Positions 8,058-15,648 of a stretch of 64,000 nt of DNA are shown here, in pieces. Every line of letters starts with the position of its first letter. The first letter of the stretch is position 1. This DNA is from Aquabacterium humicola (GTDB lineage Bacteria; Pseudomonadota; Gammaproteobacteria; Burkholderiales; Burkholderiaceae_C), in the NCBI RefSeq assembly GCF_030167915.1, contig NZ_JARGNB010000002.1, positions 992,001 to 1,056,000 of the forward strand. Reading direction: 5' to 3'. Made by a program: the position numbers and the translations under genes. The notes beneath the pieces were generated by a model. That model searched no databases. It saw nothing but the letters and a program-made list of their open reading frames with translations, and was not told the DNA's origin.

Positions 8058-9335
8058 GTGCGCAACATCGTGATCGTCGGCGGCGGCTTCGCCGGCACGA
8101 CGCTGGTGCAGTCGCTGCAGCGCCGGCTGCCTGAAGGCTGGCGCCTGCTGCTGCTCAGCGAGGAGAGCTACACCACCTTCAACCCGATGCTGGCCGAGGT
8201 GGTCGGCGCGGCGGTGTTCCCCGAGCACGTCGTCGCGCCGATCCGCCAGATGATCGACGCGCCGCGCACGCAGTTCGTGATGGGCCGTGCGCTGGAGGTG
8301 GACTTCGCACGCCGGTGCCTGCGTGCCTCGACGCTCGCCGGCCTGCAGGAGATCCCGTTCGAGCACCTGGTGCTGGCGGTCGGCACGCGCGCCAATACCA
8401 CGCTGGTGCCGGGCCTGGCCGAACATGCGTTGCCGCTGAAGCTGGTGGGCGATGCGCTGCACATCCGCAACCGCGTGCTGCAGCGCCTGGCCCGCATCGA
8501 GCTCGAGCACGATCCGATGGCGCGGCGCCGGCTCGGGCATCTGATCGTCATCGGCGGCGGCTTCTCGGGCGTCGAGGTCGCGGGCAGCCTGTCGGACTTC
8601 CTGCGCGGCGCGCTGCGCTTCTACCCGCGCGTCGCCCGCGACGAGCTGAAGGTCACGCTGCTGCAGGACGGCGAGCGGCTGCTGCCGGAGCTGCCGGCGT
8701 CGCTCGGCGTGTCGGCCGCGCGCTCGCTCGCCGCCCGCGGCGTCGACGTGCGGCTGGGTGCGCGTGCGGTGCGGGTGGAGGCCGACGGCGTGATGCTGGC
8801 CGACGGCGCCCGGCTGGACGCCTCGACCGTCGTCTGCACCATCGGCACGCGGGCCAACCCCTTCGTCGAGCAGCTCGACCTGCCGCTGCAGCGCGGGCGC
8901 ATCGTCACCGAGCGCGACCTCTTGGTGACCGGCCGGCCCGGCGTCTGGGCGCTCGGCGACTGCGCGCTGGTGCACAACGGCGATACGCTGGCGCCGCCGA
9001 CCGCGCAGTTCGCGGTGGCCGAGGCGCAGGTGCTCGCGCGCAACCTGCTCGCAGCGATCGAACAGCGGCCGACCGTGGCCTTCAGCCACCGCTCGCGCGG
9101 AATGATGGCCACCACCGGCCACCTGAAGGGGGTCGCGCAGATCGGACGGCTGCGCTTCAGCGGCCTGCCGGCCTGGCTGCTGTGGCGCGCCTACTACCTG
9201 CTGCGCATGCCCACCGCCGGCCGCAAGCTGCGCATCTGGGTCGAATGGACCTGGGCGATGGCCTTCGCGGCCGACATCACGCACCTGCGCTTCACGCGCA
9301 CCGCCGAGGCCGATGCCGACGCGACCCCACCTTGA
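8058..9335 (+). CDS. NDH-2-like NAD(P)/FAD-dependent oxidoreductase
   Basis: A 425-residue flavoprotein resembling type II NADH:quinone dehydrogenase. It has an FAD fold at the N-terminus (VGGGFAGTT), an NADH fold (IGGGFSGVEVAG, about residues 171-182), the second FAD motif ALGDCALV and a C-terminal amphipathic/hydrophobic segment (LLWRAYYLLRMP) typical of membrane attachment. The likely reaction is NAD(P)H oxidation with quinone reduction without proton pumping. Sulfide:quinone reductase is less likely because the paired catalytic Cys of that family are not in place. The GTG start at 8058 follows the DoxX stop by 12 bases, so it belongs to the same transcript. Confidence 0.82.
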   Translation: MRNIVIVGGGFAGTTLVQSLQRRLPEGWRLLLLSEESYTTFNPMLAEVVGAAVFPEHVVAPIRQMIDAPRTQFVMGRALEVDFARRCLRASTLAGLQEIPFEHLVLAVGTRANTTLVPGLAEHALPLKLVGDALHIRNRVLQRLARIELEHDPMARRRLGHLIVIGGGFSGVEVAGSLSDFLRGALRFYPRVARDELKVTLLQDGERLLPELPASLGVSAARSLAARGVDVRLGARAVRVEADGVMLADGARLDASTVVCTIGTRANPFVEQLDLPLQRGRIVTERDLLVTGRPGVWALGDCALVHNGDTLAPPTAQFAVAEAQVLARNLLAAIEQRPTVAFSHRSRGMMATTGHLKGVAQIGRLRFSGLPAWLLWRAYYLLRMPTAGRKLRIWVEWTWAMAFAADITHLRFTRTAEADADATPP

Positions 9336-9364
9336 TTCGACCTTCACTGAACGGAGATTTCCCC

Positions 9365-10147
9365 ATGCTCGACGGCAAGTCCGCCATCGTCACCGGTTCC
9401 ACCAGCGGCATCGGCCTGGGCATCGCGCGCGCGTTCGCCGCGGCCGGCGCCGACGTGATGCTCAACGGTTTCGGCCAGCCCGGCGAGATCGAGGCCACGC
9501 GCGCGATGCTGCAGCGGCAGTACGGCGTGAAGGTGCTGCACAGCGGCGCCGACATGAGCCGGCCGGAGCAGATCCGCGCGATGGCCGCCGAGGCCGCCGA
9601 GGCCTTCGGCCACGTCGACATCGTCGTCAACAACGCCGGCATCCAGCATGTCGCGCCGGTCGATCAGTTCCCGGACGAGCAGTGGGACCGCATCGTCGCG
9701 ATCAACCTCTCGTCGGCCTTCCACCTGATCAAGGCCGTGGTGCCGCAGATGAGGGCGCGCCGCTTCGGCCGCATCGTCAACATCGCGTCGGCGCACGGGC
9801 TCACCGCGTCGCCGTTCAAGTCGGCCTACGTCGCCGCCAAGCACGGCATGGTCGGGCTGACGAAGACGGTGGCCATCGAGCTGGCCGAGTTCGGCATCAC
9901 CGCGAACACCATCTGCCCGGGCTACGTGAAGACGCCGCTGGTCGAGGCGCAGATCGCCGACCAGGCCAAGGCCCACGGCATCTCGCCCGAGGCGGTGGTG
10001 CGCGACGTGATGCTCGCGCACCAGGCGCGCAAGGAGTTCGTCAGGGTCGACGAGCTCGCGGCGCTGGCGGTCTTCCTGGCGTCGGACGCGGCGGCCTCGA
10101 TGACCGCCACCGCGCTGGCGATGGACGGCGGCTGGACGCAGCACTGA
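9365..10147 (+). CDS. bdhA: 3-hydroxybutyrate dehydrogenase
   Basis: A 260-residue short-chain dehydrogenase. TGSTSGIGLGIA binds the nucleotide, VNNAGIQH follows, and the catalytic Ser-Tyr-Lys set is IASAHG and YVAAKHG. The C-terminal half (NTICPGYVKTPLVEAQI, then ALAMDGGWTQH) is characteristic of BdhA, which oxidises (R)-3-hydroxybutyrate to acetoacetate with NAD. This is the step that uses monomers released from PHB. GGAGA precedes ATG 9365. It is followed by a patatin-like hydrolase, a pairing common in PHB-accumulating betaproteobacteria, so the two may act together in PHB or lipid turnover. Confidence 0.92.
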   Translation: MLDGKSAIVTGSTSGIGLGIARAFAAAGADVMLNGFGQPGEIEATRAMLQRQYGVKVLHSGADMSRPEQIRAMAAEAAEAFGHVDIVVNNAGIQHVAPVDQFPDEQWDRIVAINLSSAFHLIKAVVPQMRARRFGRIVNIASAHGLTASPFKSAYVAAKHGMVGLTKTVAIELAEFGITANTICPGYVKTPLVEAQIADQAKAHGISPEAVVRDVMLAHQARKEFVRVDELAALAVFLASDAAASMTATALAMDGGWTQH

Positions 10148-10160
10148 ACGGGGCGACACG

Positions 10161-11255
10161 ATGGACATGTCCGTGAAGCCGCGCCGGGCGCGCAAGTCGA
10201 CGACGGCCGCGGCCGGCGCCTCCGCCGCGGCCAGCGCCGCGGCCGTCAAACCCGTCAACCTCGCGCTGCAGGGCGGCGGCGCGCACGGTGCCTTCGCCTG
10301 GGGCGTGCTCGATCGCCTGATCGAGGACGGCCGGCTCGCGTTCGAAGGCATCAGCGCCACCAGTGCCGGCGCGATGAACGCCGCGGTGCTGGCCTATGGC
10401 TGGACCCAGGGCGGACCCGAGGGCGCGCGGCAGGCGCTGGCCGGGTTCTGGCAGGCGGTGTCCGAGGCGGGCGCGCTGTACAGCCCGTACAAGCCGCTGC
10501 CGTGGGCCTCGGCGCTGGGCAACTGGTCGCTCGACCAGTCGCCGGGCTACCTGTGGATGGACATGGCGATGCGCGTGTTCTCGCCCTACCAGCTCAATCC
10601 GCTGAACTTCAACCCGCTGCGCGAGGTGCTGGAGCGCCACGTCGACTTCGCCGCGCTGCGCCGGCATTCGGCGATCAAGCTGTTCCTCGCCGCGACCAAC
10701 GTCGAGACCTGCAAGGTCCGTGTCTTCCACTGCCAGGACATCACCGCCGACGCGGTGCTCGCGTCGGCCTGCCTGCCGTTCATGTTCCAGGCCGTCCAGG
10801 TCGACGGCGAGTTCTACTGGGACGGCGGCTATGTCGGCAACCCGGCGATCTACCCGCTGATCTACGACTGCGAGTCGCGCGACGTGCTGATCGTGCACCT
10901 GAACCCGATCGTGCGCCGCGGCTGCCCACGCAGCGCGGCCGAGATCATGAACCGCCTCAACGAGGTCAGCTTCAACTCGTCGCTGATGCGCGAGATGCGG
11001 GCGATCGCCTTCGTCACCTCGCTGATCGAACGCGGCAAGCTCTCGCCGGGCGAGGCCAAGCAGATGTTGATCCACTCGATCCGCGCGGACGAGGAGATGA
11101 CGCACTACGGCGTCTCCAGCAAGCTGAATTCAGACTGGGGCTTCCTGACGCACCTGCGCGACAAGGGCCGCGCCCACGCCGAGCGCTGGCTGAAGGCGCA
11201 TGTCGACGCGATCGGCGTGCGCTCCAGCGTCGACGTGCGCGCGGAGTTCCTGTGA
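10161..11255 (+). CDS. patatin-like phospholipase/hydrolase
   Basis: A 364-residue patatin-family serine hydrolase. The oxyanion loop is LQGGGAHGAF (residues 36-45), the nucleophile elbow is ATSAGAM with Ser68, and the catalytic Asp is D221 in WDGGYVGNP. The elbow has Ala where most relatives have Gly (GxSxG), a small variation. The N-terminus is a basic, Ala-rich tail of about 30 residues with no signal peptide, so the enzyme is cytoplasmic. It is 13 bases behind bdhA, which favours a role with PHB granules or membrane-lipid turnover. The substrate is not proven by the sequence. The YeeE/YedE gene overlaps its stop codon. Confidence 0.88.
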   Translation: MDMSVKPRRARKSTTAAAGASAAASAAAVKPVNLALQGGGAHGAFAWGVLDRLIEDGRLAFEGISATSAGAMNAAVLAYGWTQGGPEGARQALAGFWQAVSEAGALYSPYKPLPWASALGNWSLDQSPGYLWMDMAMRVFSPYQLNPLNFNPLREVLERHVDFAALRRHSAIKLFLAATNVETCKVRVFHCQDITADAVLASACLPFMFQAVQVDGEFYWDGGYVGNPAIYPLIYDCESRDVLIVHLNPIVRRGCPRSAAEIMNRLNEVSFNSSLMREMRAIAFVTSLIERGKLSPGEAKQMLIHSIRADEEMTHYGVSSKLNSDWGFLTHLRDKGRAHAERWLKAHVDAIGVRSSVDVRAEFL

Positions 11256-12247
11256 CGGCGATGCCGGCCGGCCTGGCGCTGGCAGTCGCCGCCGCGGCGG
11301 TGCTGGTGATGGGCTTCGCGATCCAGCGCGGCGCGACCTGCACCGTGGCCGCGGTCGACGAGTGGGTCGACCGGCGCGGCACCGCGCGGCTGCGGGCGAT
11401 GCTCGAGGCGTCGGTGTGGGTGGCGGGCGGGCTCGCGCTGGCGTCGCTGCTGGGCGTGCTGCCCGCGGCGCCGCGGCCCTACGCCACGTCGGCGGCCACC
11501 GTGCTCGGCGGTGTGCTGCTCGGGCTGGGCGCCTGGCTGGGCGGGGCCTGCGTCTTCGGCGCGATTGCGCGTTTCGGCAACGGCGAGTGGGCCTACGCGG
11601 CGACGCCCGCCGGGTTCTTCGCCGGCTGCGCGACGATCGGCCTGGCCGGCCTGGCCGGCCTGTCGCCCGCCGCGCGGCTCGATCGTGTCTCGCCCTTGCT
11701 GCAGGCGCCGTGGGCGGTGGCGCTGCCGTTCCTGGCCTTCGCGCTGTGGCGCACCGTGCCCGGCGCGGTGCGCCTGCTGCGCGGGCGCGGCAACCTGCGC
11801 GAGGCCGCCGTGCGCGGCTGGACGCCGCACGCGGCCACCGCGGTGATCGGCCTGACCTTCCTGGTCGCGCTGCTCGCCGCCGGCGGCACCTGGGCCTACA
11901 CCGACGTGCTCGCCGAGTTCGCGCGCGGCATGGCGGCCGGCGTGCCCGCGCGGCTCGCGCTGTTCGGCTGCCTGCTCGCCGGTGCCGTCGTCGGCGGCCG
12001 GCTGGCCGATCGCTATCGCCCGAAAAGAGCGACCGCCGCCGGGCTGCTGCGCTGCTTCGCCGGCGGCGTGCTGATGGGCTGGGGCAGCCTGCTGATCCCC
12101 GGCGCCAACGATGGCCTGATCCTGGTGGGCATGCCGCTGCTGTGGCCGTATGCCTGGCTGGCGTTCGCGGCGATGTGCGTCTCGATCGCCGCGGCGATGC
12201 ACCTCGCGCGCCGCTGCCGCGAGCTGCCGGCCGGAGCGTCGCGATGA
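11252..12247 (+). CDS. YeeE/YedE-family transporter (sulfur-compound uptake)
   Basis: A 331-residue polytopic membrane protein with about nine helices and the two family repeats: IQRGATCTVAAV near the N-terminus, GAWLGGACVFGAIARFGNG (about residues 90-108) and GWGSLLIPGANDGLI near the end. YeeE/YedE proteins such as TsuA move thiosulfate or related sulfur compounds through conserved Cys; Cys occurs here in GATCT, GACVF and FAGCA. The GTG at 11252 overlaps the patatin stop (GTGA) and has GGAG at good spacing. An ATG at 11261 is an alternative. The next gene, a DUF2282 precursor, overlaps by four bases, suggesting a functional link between sulfur uptake and the Cys-rich product. Confidence 0.85.
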   Translation: MTAMPAGLALAVAAAAVLVMGFAIQRGATCTVAAVDEWVDRRGTARLRAMLEASVWVAGGLALASLLGVLPAAPRPYATSAATVLGGVLLGLGAWLGGACVFGAIARFGNGEWAYAATPAGFFAGCATIGLAGLAGLSPAARLDRVSPLLQAPWAVALPFLAFALWRTVPGAVRLLRGRGNLREAAVRGWTPHAATAVIGLTFLVALLAAGGTWAYTDVLAEFARGMAAGVPARLALFGCLLAGAVVGGRLADRYRPKRATAAGLLRCFAGGVLMGWGSLLIPGANDGLILVGMPLLWPYAWLAFAAMCVSIAAAMHLARRCRELPAGASR

Positions 12248-12522
12248 AGCGCCGCGTCGGCAATGCGCTGGTGCTCGGGGGGGCCGTGCTGGCGGCGCTG
12301 GCCGCGGTGCAGCGCTACACCCACCTGCTGCCGGGTTCGGGCGAGCGCTTCGCGCTGCCGCGCGAGCGCTGCCACGGCGTCGCGCGCGCCGGCGCGAACG
12401 ACTGCGGCACCTCGACGCATGCCTGCGCGGCGCAGTCGACCACCGATCGCGCCGAGGACGAATGGATCAGCCTGCCGGCCGGCACCTGCCTGAAGATCGC
12501 CGGCGGCCGGTTGAAGGGCTGA
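12244..12522 (+). CDS. bufA1: DUF2282 bufferin-type precursor, copy 2
   Basis: A 92-residue small protein. Cys 43, 54, 61 and 82 have exactly the same spacing (11-7-21) as Cys 37, 48, 55 and 76 of the first copy, in ERCHGVARAGANDCGT, HACAAQSTTDRAEDEW and PAGTCLKIAGG. It differs from copy 1 in lacking the C-terminal tail. Its N-terminal hydrophobic segment (about 7-22) lacks an obvious signal-peptidase site, so it may stay membrane-anchored. The ATGA overlap with the YeeE/YedE stop shows tight translational coupling. It is presumably matured by the DUF692/DUF2063 pair at 13904-15545. Confidence 0.85.
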   Translation: MKRRVGNALVLGGAVLAALAAVQRYTHLLPGSGERFALPRERCHGVARAGANDCGTSTHACAAQSTTDRAEDEWISLPAGTCLKIAGGRLKG

Positions 12523-12551
12523 AGGCGGCGACGCCCGGAGGGCTGACATCG

Positions 12552-13937
12552 ATGATGAGCGTCCACGACGCGCTGCGGCGCTGGCTGCTGCCGGGCGCCG
12601 CGCCGGCCGCCGCGCTGCCGCGGCGCGTGCAGCAGGAGGTCGAGCGCGAGCAGTTCCGCGCCGAGCTGCTGGTGACCGTGGTGCAGCTGCTGCTGGTGGG
12701 CCTGCTGGCGTTGCTGTACCGCGCGGTGCCGCAGGGCTTCTCGCCCGGCGCACCGATCGAGGCCGCGCCGCTGGGCCTGAGCCTGTTCGCGCTGCTGGCG
12801 CTGCTGCGGCTGTATGCGGCCTGGACCGGCCAGCTCAGCCGGCCGGTGCTGGCCGCGGGGGTGATCGCCGAGACGGCCGTGCTGCTGTTCGTGATCTGGG
12901 CCTACCACCTGCAGTACGAGCAGCCGCCGCAGTTCTCGCTGAAGAGCAGCGAGTTCGTCTACCTGTTCGTGCTGGTGGCGCTGCGCGCGCTGCGCTTCGA
13001 GCCGGCCTGGGTGCTGCTGTCCGGCGGCAGTGCGGCGCTGGGCTGGCTGGCGCTGCTGGGCTGGACGCTGCACGCGGCCGAGTCCAACCCGCTGACCTGG
13101 GATGTCGTGACCTCGATGCGCTCGACGCAGCTGCACCTGGGCGCCGAGCTCGACAAGGTGCTGGCGCTGGTGGTGATCACCGGCACGCTGGCGCTGGCGC
13201 TGGCCCGCGCCCGCCACCTGCTGCGCCATGCGGTCGCGCAGCAGCGCGCGGTGGCCGACCTGTCGCAGTTCTTCGACGGCCCGGTGGCGCGGCGCATCAC
13301 CGGCTCGGAAGCCGAAGCGATGCCCGGCCAGGGCGAGCTGCGCGATGCGGCGATCGTCTTCTTCGACCTGCGCGGCTTCACGCAGGCAGCCGCGCGCCTG
13401 ACGCCCGCCGAGCTGCTGGCGCTGCTGGGCGAGTACCAGCGCCTGGTGGTGCCGCGCGTGCATGCGCACGGTGGCAGCATCGACAAGTTCATGGGCGACG
13501 GCATCCTCGCGAGCTTCGGCGCGGTGGCCGCGGACGCGGCCCCTGCCGCCAATGCGCTGGCCGCGGTCGACGCGGTGCTGCGGGCGGTGGACGGCTGGCG
13601 TGCGCAGCGTGCGGCCGGCGGGGCGGTCGCGCCCGACGTCGGCGCCGGCGTCGCGACCGGCCGGGTGCTGTTCGGCATCATCGGCGACGGCCAGCGCCTG
13701 GAGTACACGGTGATCGGGGATGCGGTGAACCTCGCGGCCAAGCTCGAGAAGCACAACAAGGCCGAACGCACGCGGGCGCTGGCGACGCGCGCGGCCTACG
13801 AGCAGGCGCGCGCGCAGGGCTACGCCGGCGTGAAGCCGCTGCGCGAGGCGCGCACCGTCGGCGGTGTCGCGGCGCCGCTGGACCTCGCCGTGCTCGATGC
13901 GGGTCAGGCGGCGAGCAGCACGCCCAGCGCCGCATAG
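12552..13937 (+). CDS. membrane-bound class III adenylate/guanylate cyclase
   Basis: A 461-residue protein. Five or six transmembrane helices fill residues 35-230, and a cytoplasmic class III cyclase domain (about 265-440) follows. Metal-binding aspartates are in FFDLRGFT and FMGDGILASFG; LEYTVIGDAVNLAAKLE is the conserved region with transition-state residues. The Lys in DKFMGDG fits ATP selectivity, so cAMP is the likely product. ATG 12552 (or 12555) follows GGAGG and lies 29 bases after the second precursor, so it probably shares that transcript. Its 3' end overlaps the end of the convergent bufC gene by 34 bases. Confidence 0.86.
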   Translation: MMSVHDALRRWLLPGAAPAAALPRRVQQEVEREQFRAELLVTVVQLLLVGLLALLYRAVPQGFSPGAPIEAAPLGLSLFALLALLRLYAAWTGQLSRPVLAAGVIAETAVLLFVIWAYHLQYEQPPQFSLKSSEFVYLFVLVALRALRFEPAWVLLSGGSAALGWLALLGWTLHAAESNPLTWDVVTSMRSTQLHLGAELDKVLALVVITGTLALALARARHLLRHAVAQQRAVADLSQFFDGPVARRITGSEAEAMPGQGELRDAAIVFFDLRGFTQAAARLTPAELLALLGEYQRLVVPRVHAHGGSIDKFMGDGILASFGAVAADAAPAANALAAVDAVLRAVDGWRAQRAAGGAVAPDVGAGVATGRVLFGIIGDGQRLEYTVIGDAVNLAAKLEKHNKAERTRALATRAAYEQARAQGYAGVKPLREARTVGGVAAPLDLAVLDAGQAASSTPSAA

Positions 13938-14674
13938 CGGCCGAGCGCCGCGGCCAGGTCGAAGCCCGCGTCCAGCGCCAGCGCCGCCGCGGCGGCCTGC
14001 GCCAGCGGCTGTCGTGCCTGCAACGCCGCCAGCAGCGCGTGCTCGGCGGGGGTGAGCGCATGCACGCGCACGTCCCCCTCCACCTGGCGCAGCAGCACCG
14101 CCTCGGCACCCGCGTCGAGGTCGATCTCCGGCCGCTCGTGCGGGGGCAGCTGGTGCCAGCGCCACAGCGCCAGCACCGGGTAGGGCGAGTGCAGCAGCGC
14201 GGCCGCGGGTTGCCAGCGCAGCACCGCGTCGCCGCGCCGCTCGTCGGGCAGGGCGGCCAGCGTCGACAGCGTCGCGCGGGCGTCGGCAGCGGCGGCCTCG
14301 GCGTGGAAGACCGCGTGCCACAGCCACTCGAAGCGCGCGACGTCGGCCAGGTAGGGCAGGGTGGCGGCCGGCTCGAAGCCTTCGAGGAAGCCCGCGAGCT
14401 CGCCGCCGAAGTCGTGCAGGTTGCCCGAGCGAGACGGATGGCGGTTGATGTACTGCTGCGCCGCGAAGCGGAAGAAGCCCCGCCCGACGAGCTCGGCCAC
14501 CGTCGGGTAGACCGCGCGCAGCGCCTCGGTCAGGCTGGCCTGCATGTTGTGGCGGTAGATCTCGAGCCGGCGCCGGGCGGACAGCGCCGTCGGCCGCACA
14601 TGCTGCGCGGCGAGGCCGTCGCCGCCGAACAGGTCGGCCAGCACCTCGCGCTGCAGCTCACGCAGCGCAGGCAT
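13904..14674 (-). CDS. bufC: DUF2063 bufferin maturation partner (BufC/GigB family)
   Basis: A 256-residue cytoplasmic protein of the DUF2063 family. The N-terminal putative DNA-binding-like domain includes RRLEIYRHNMQASLTEAL, YPTVAELVG and the F-x-x-AQQYI segment, and the C-terminal half (SPYPVLALWRWHQ) is conserved in partners of DUF692 oxygenases. Such partners recognise the precursor peptide and present it to the MNIO enzyme. It begins 17 bases inside the end of the DUF692 gene, so the pair is translationally coupled. The 3' end overlaps the adenylate cyclase gene tail to tail by 34 bases. Confidence 0.88.
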   Translation of the reverse strand: MPALRELQREVLADLFGGDGLAAQHVRPTALSARRRLEIYRHNMQASLTEALRAVYPTVAELVGRGFFRFAAQQYINRHPSRSGNLHDFGGELAGFLEGFEPAATLPYLADVARFEWLWHAVFHAEAAAADARATLSTLAALPDERRGDAVLRWQPAAALLHSPYPVLALWRWHQLPPHERPEIDLDAGAEAVLLRQVEGDVRVHALTPAEHALLAALQARQPLAQAAAAALALDAGFDLAAALGRYAALGVLLAA

Positions 14675-15545
14675 CGCGGCGGCCCTCGTGCGCCGGCGCC
14701 CGGTCCGCGGGCGCGGCCATCAGCCGCGCGGCGCGGGCGGCTTCGTCCAGCAGCTGCTGCAGCGGCGGCAGGTCGTTGTCGCGTTCGACGATCGTCGGCC
14801 GCGCGCCGAAGCGGCGCAGCGCGTGCTCGTACAGCGCCCACACCGCCTCGCACACCGGCGTGCCGTGGGTGTCGATCAGGATCTCGCAGGCGCGGCCGTC
14901 GTCGAGCGTGACCGGGTTGATGCTGTGCCCGCCGAGGTGGAACTGGGCCACCGCGTCGACCGGTAGCGCGTCGAGGTAGGCCAGCGCATCGAAGCCGTGG
15001 TTGTGCGCGCTGACGTGCACGTTGTTGATGTCGAGCAGCAGCGCGCAGCCGCTGCGCCGCACCAGCTCCGCCAGGAAATCCCACTCGCTGTGCTCGGCCG
15101 CGCCGAACTCGAGGTAGCTCGAGACGTTCTCCACCAGCAGCCGGCGGCCGAGCGCCTGCTGCACCTGGTCGATGCGCCGGGCGACGTGCCGCAGGGCCTC
15201 GGTGGTGTAGGGCAGTGGCAGCAGGTCGTTGACGTAGACGCCGCCGACCGAGGACCAGCACAGGTGGTCCGACACCAGCATCGGCTCGACACGGTCGGCC
15301 AGCCGCTTCAGCGCCGCGAGGTGGCCGCGGTCCAGCGCGTCGGTGGAGCCCAGCGACAGCCCGACGCCATGCAGGCTGACCGCGCAGTCGCGCCGCGCGG
15401 CGAGCAGCGCCTGCAGGTGGCGGCCGCCGCCGAAGCAGTTCTCGCTGTGCATCTCGATCAGCGCGATCTCGCGCGCACGGGGCGCGAAGTCGGCGTAGTG
15501 CGGCGAGCGCAGGCCGATGCCGGAGGGGGCGGATGACGTGCTCAT
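14658..15545 (-). CDS. bufB: DUF692 multinuclear iron oxidase (MNIO, BufB/GigA family)
   Basis: A 295-residue TIM-barrel enzyme of the MNIO family, which uses two or three iron ions to oxidise Cys residues of ribosomal peptides, for example to thiooxazoles in bufferins. Conserved segments that probably carry the iron ligands are EMHSENCF (31-38), SLHG (57-60), SDHLCWSS (92-99), LVENVSSY (137-144), LLLDINNVHVSAHNHG (169-184), QFHLGGH (201-207), DTHGTP (225-230) and IVERDND. ATG 15545 is the first Met of the conserved part. Divergent from the sensor kinase at 15649, it shares a 103-base control region that holds the ACTACGGA motif. Confidence 0.92.
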   Translation of the reverse strand: MSTSSAPSGIGLRSPHYADFAPRAREIALIEMHSENCFGGGRHLQALLAARRDCAVSLHGVGLSLGSTDALDRGHLAALKRLADRVEPMLVSDHLCWSSVGGVYVNDLLPLPYTTEALRHVARRIDQVQQALGRRLLVENVSSYLEFGAAEHSEWDFLAELVRRSGCALLLDINNVHVSAHNHGFDALAYLDALPVDAVAQFHLGGHSINPVTLDDGRACEILIDTHGTPVCEAVWALYEHALRRFGARPTIVERDNDLPPLQQLLDEAARAARLMAAPADRAPAHEGRRDACAA

Positions 15546-15612
15546 CGTGGAACCACTGTAGGCAGCGCGCCGGCCCGCGCCAATCCGTGCCGCCCGACGG
15601 CCGTTCGCGGCC

Positions 15613-15620
15613 ACTACGGA
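15613..15620. promoter_or_regulatory. candidate shared regulator motif ACTACGGA (copy 2)
   Basis: The octamer lies between bufB and the sensor kinase gene. Nine of the twelve bases on its left side match those at copy 1 (3607-3614). Both lie in divergent regions next to paralogous GAF sensors. The cognate protein is unproven; the FixJ-like regulator at 17652 is the first candidate. Confidence 0.35.
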
Positions 15621-15648
15621 TATCGCGGTCGGCGGCCGCTGCACCACA

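Noticed and set aside
8058-9335. Sulfide:quinone oxidoreductase
   Set aside because: The catalytic Cys pair of that family is not in place; the ALGDCA motif and tail fit NDH-2 better.
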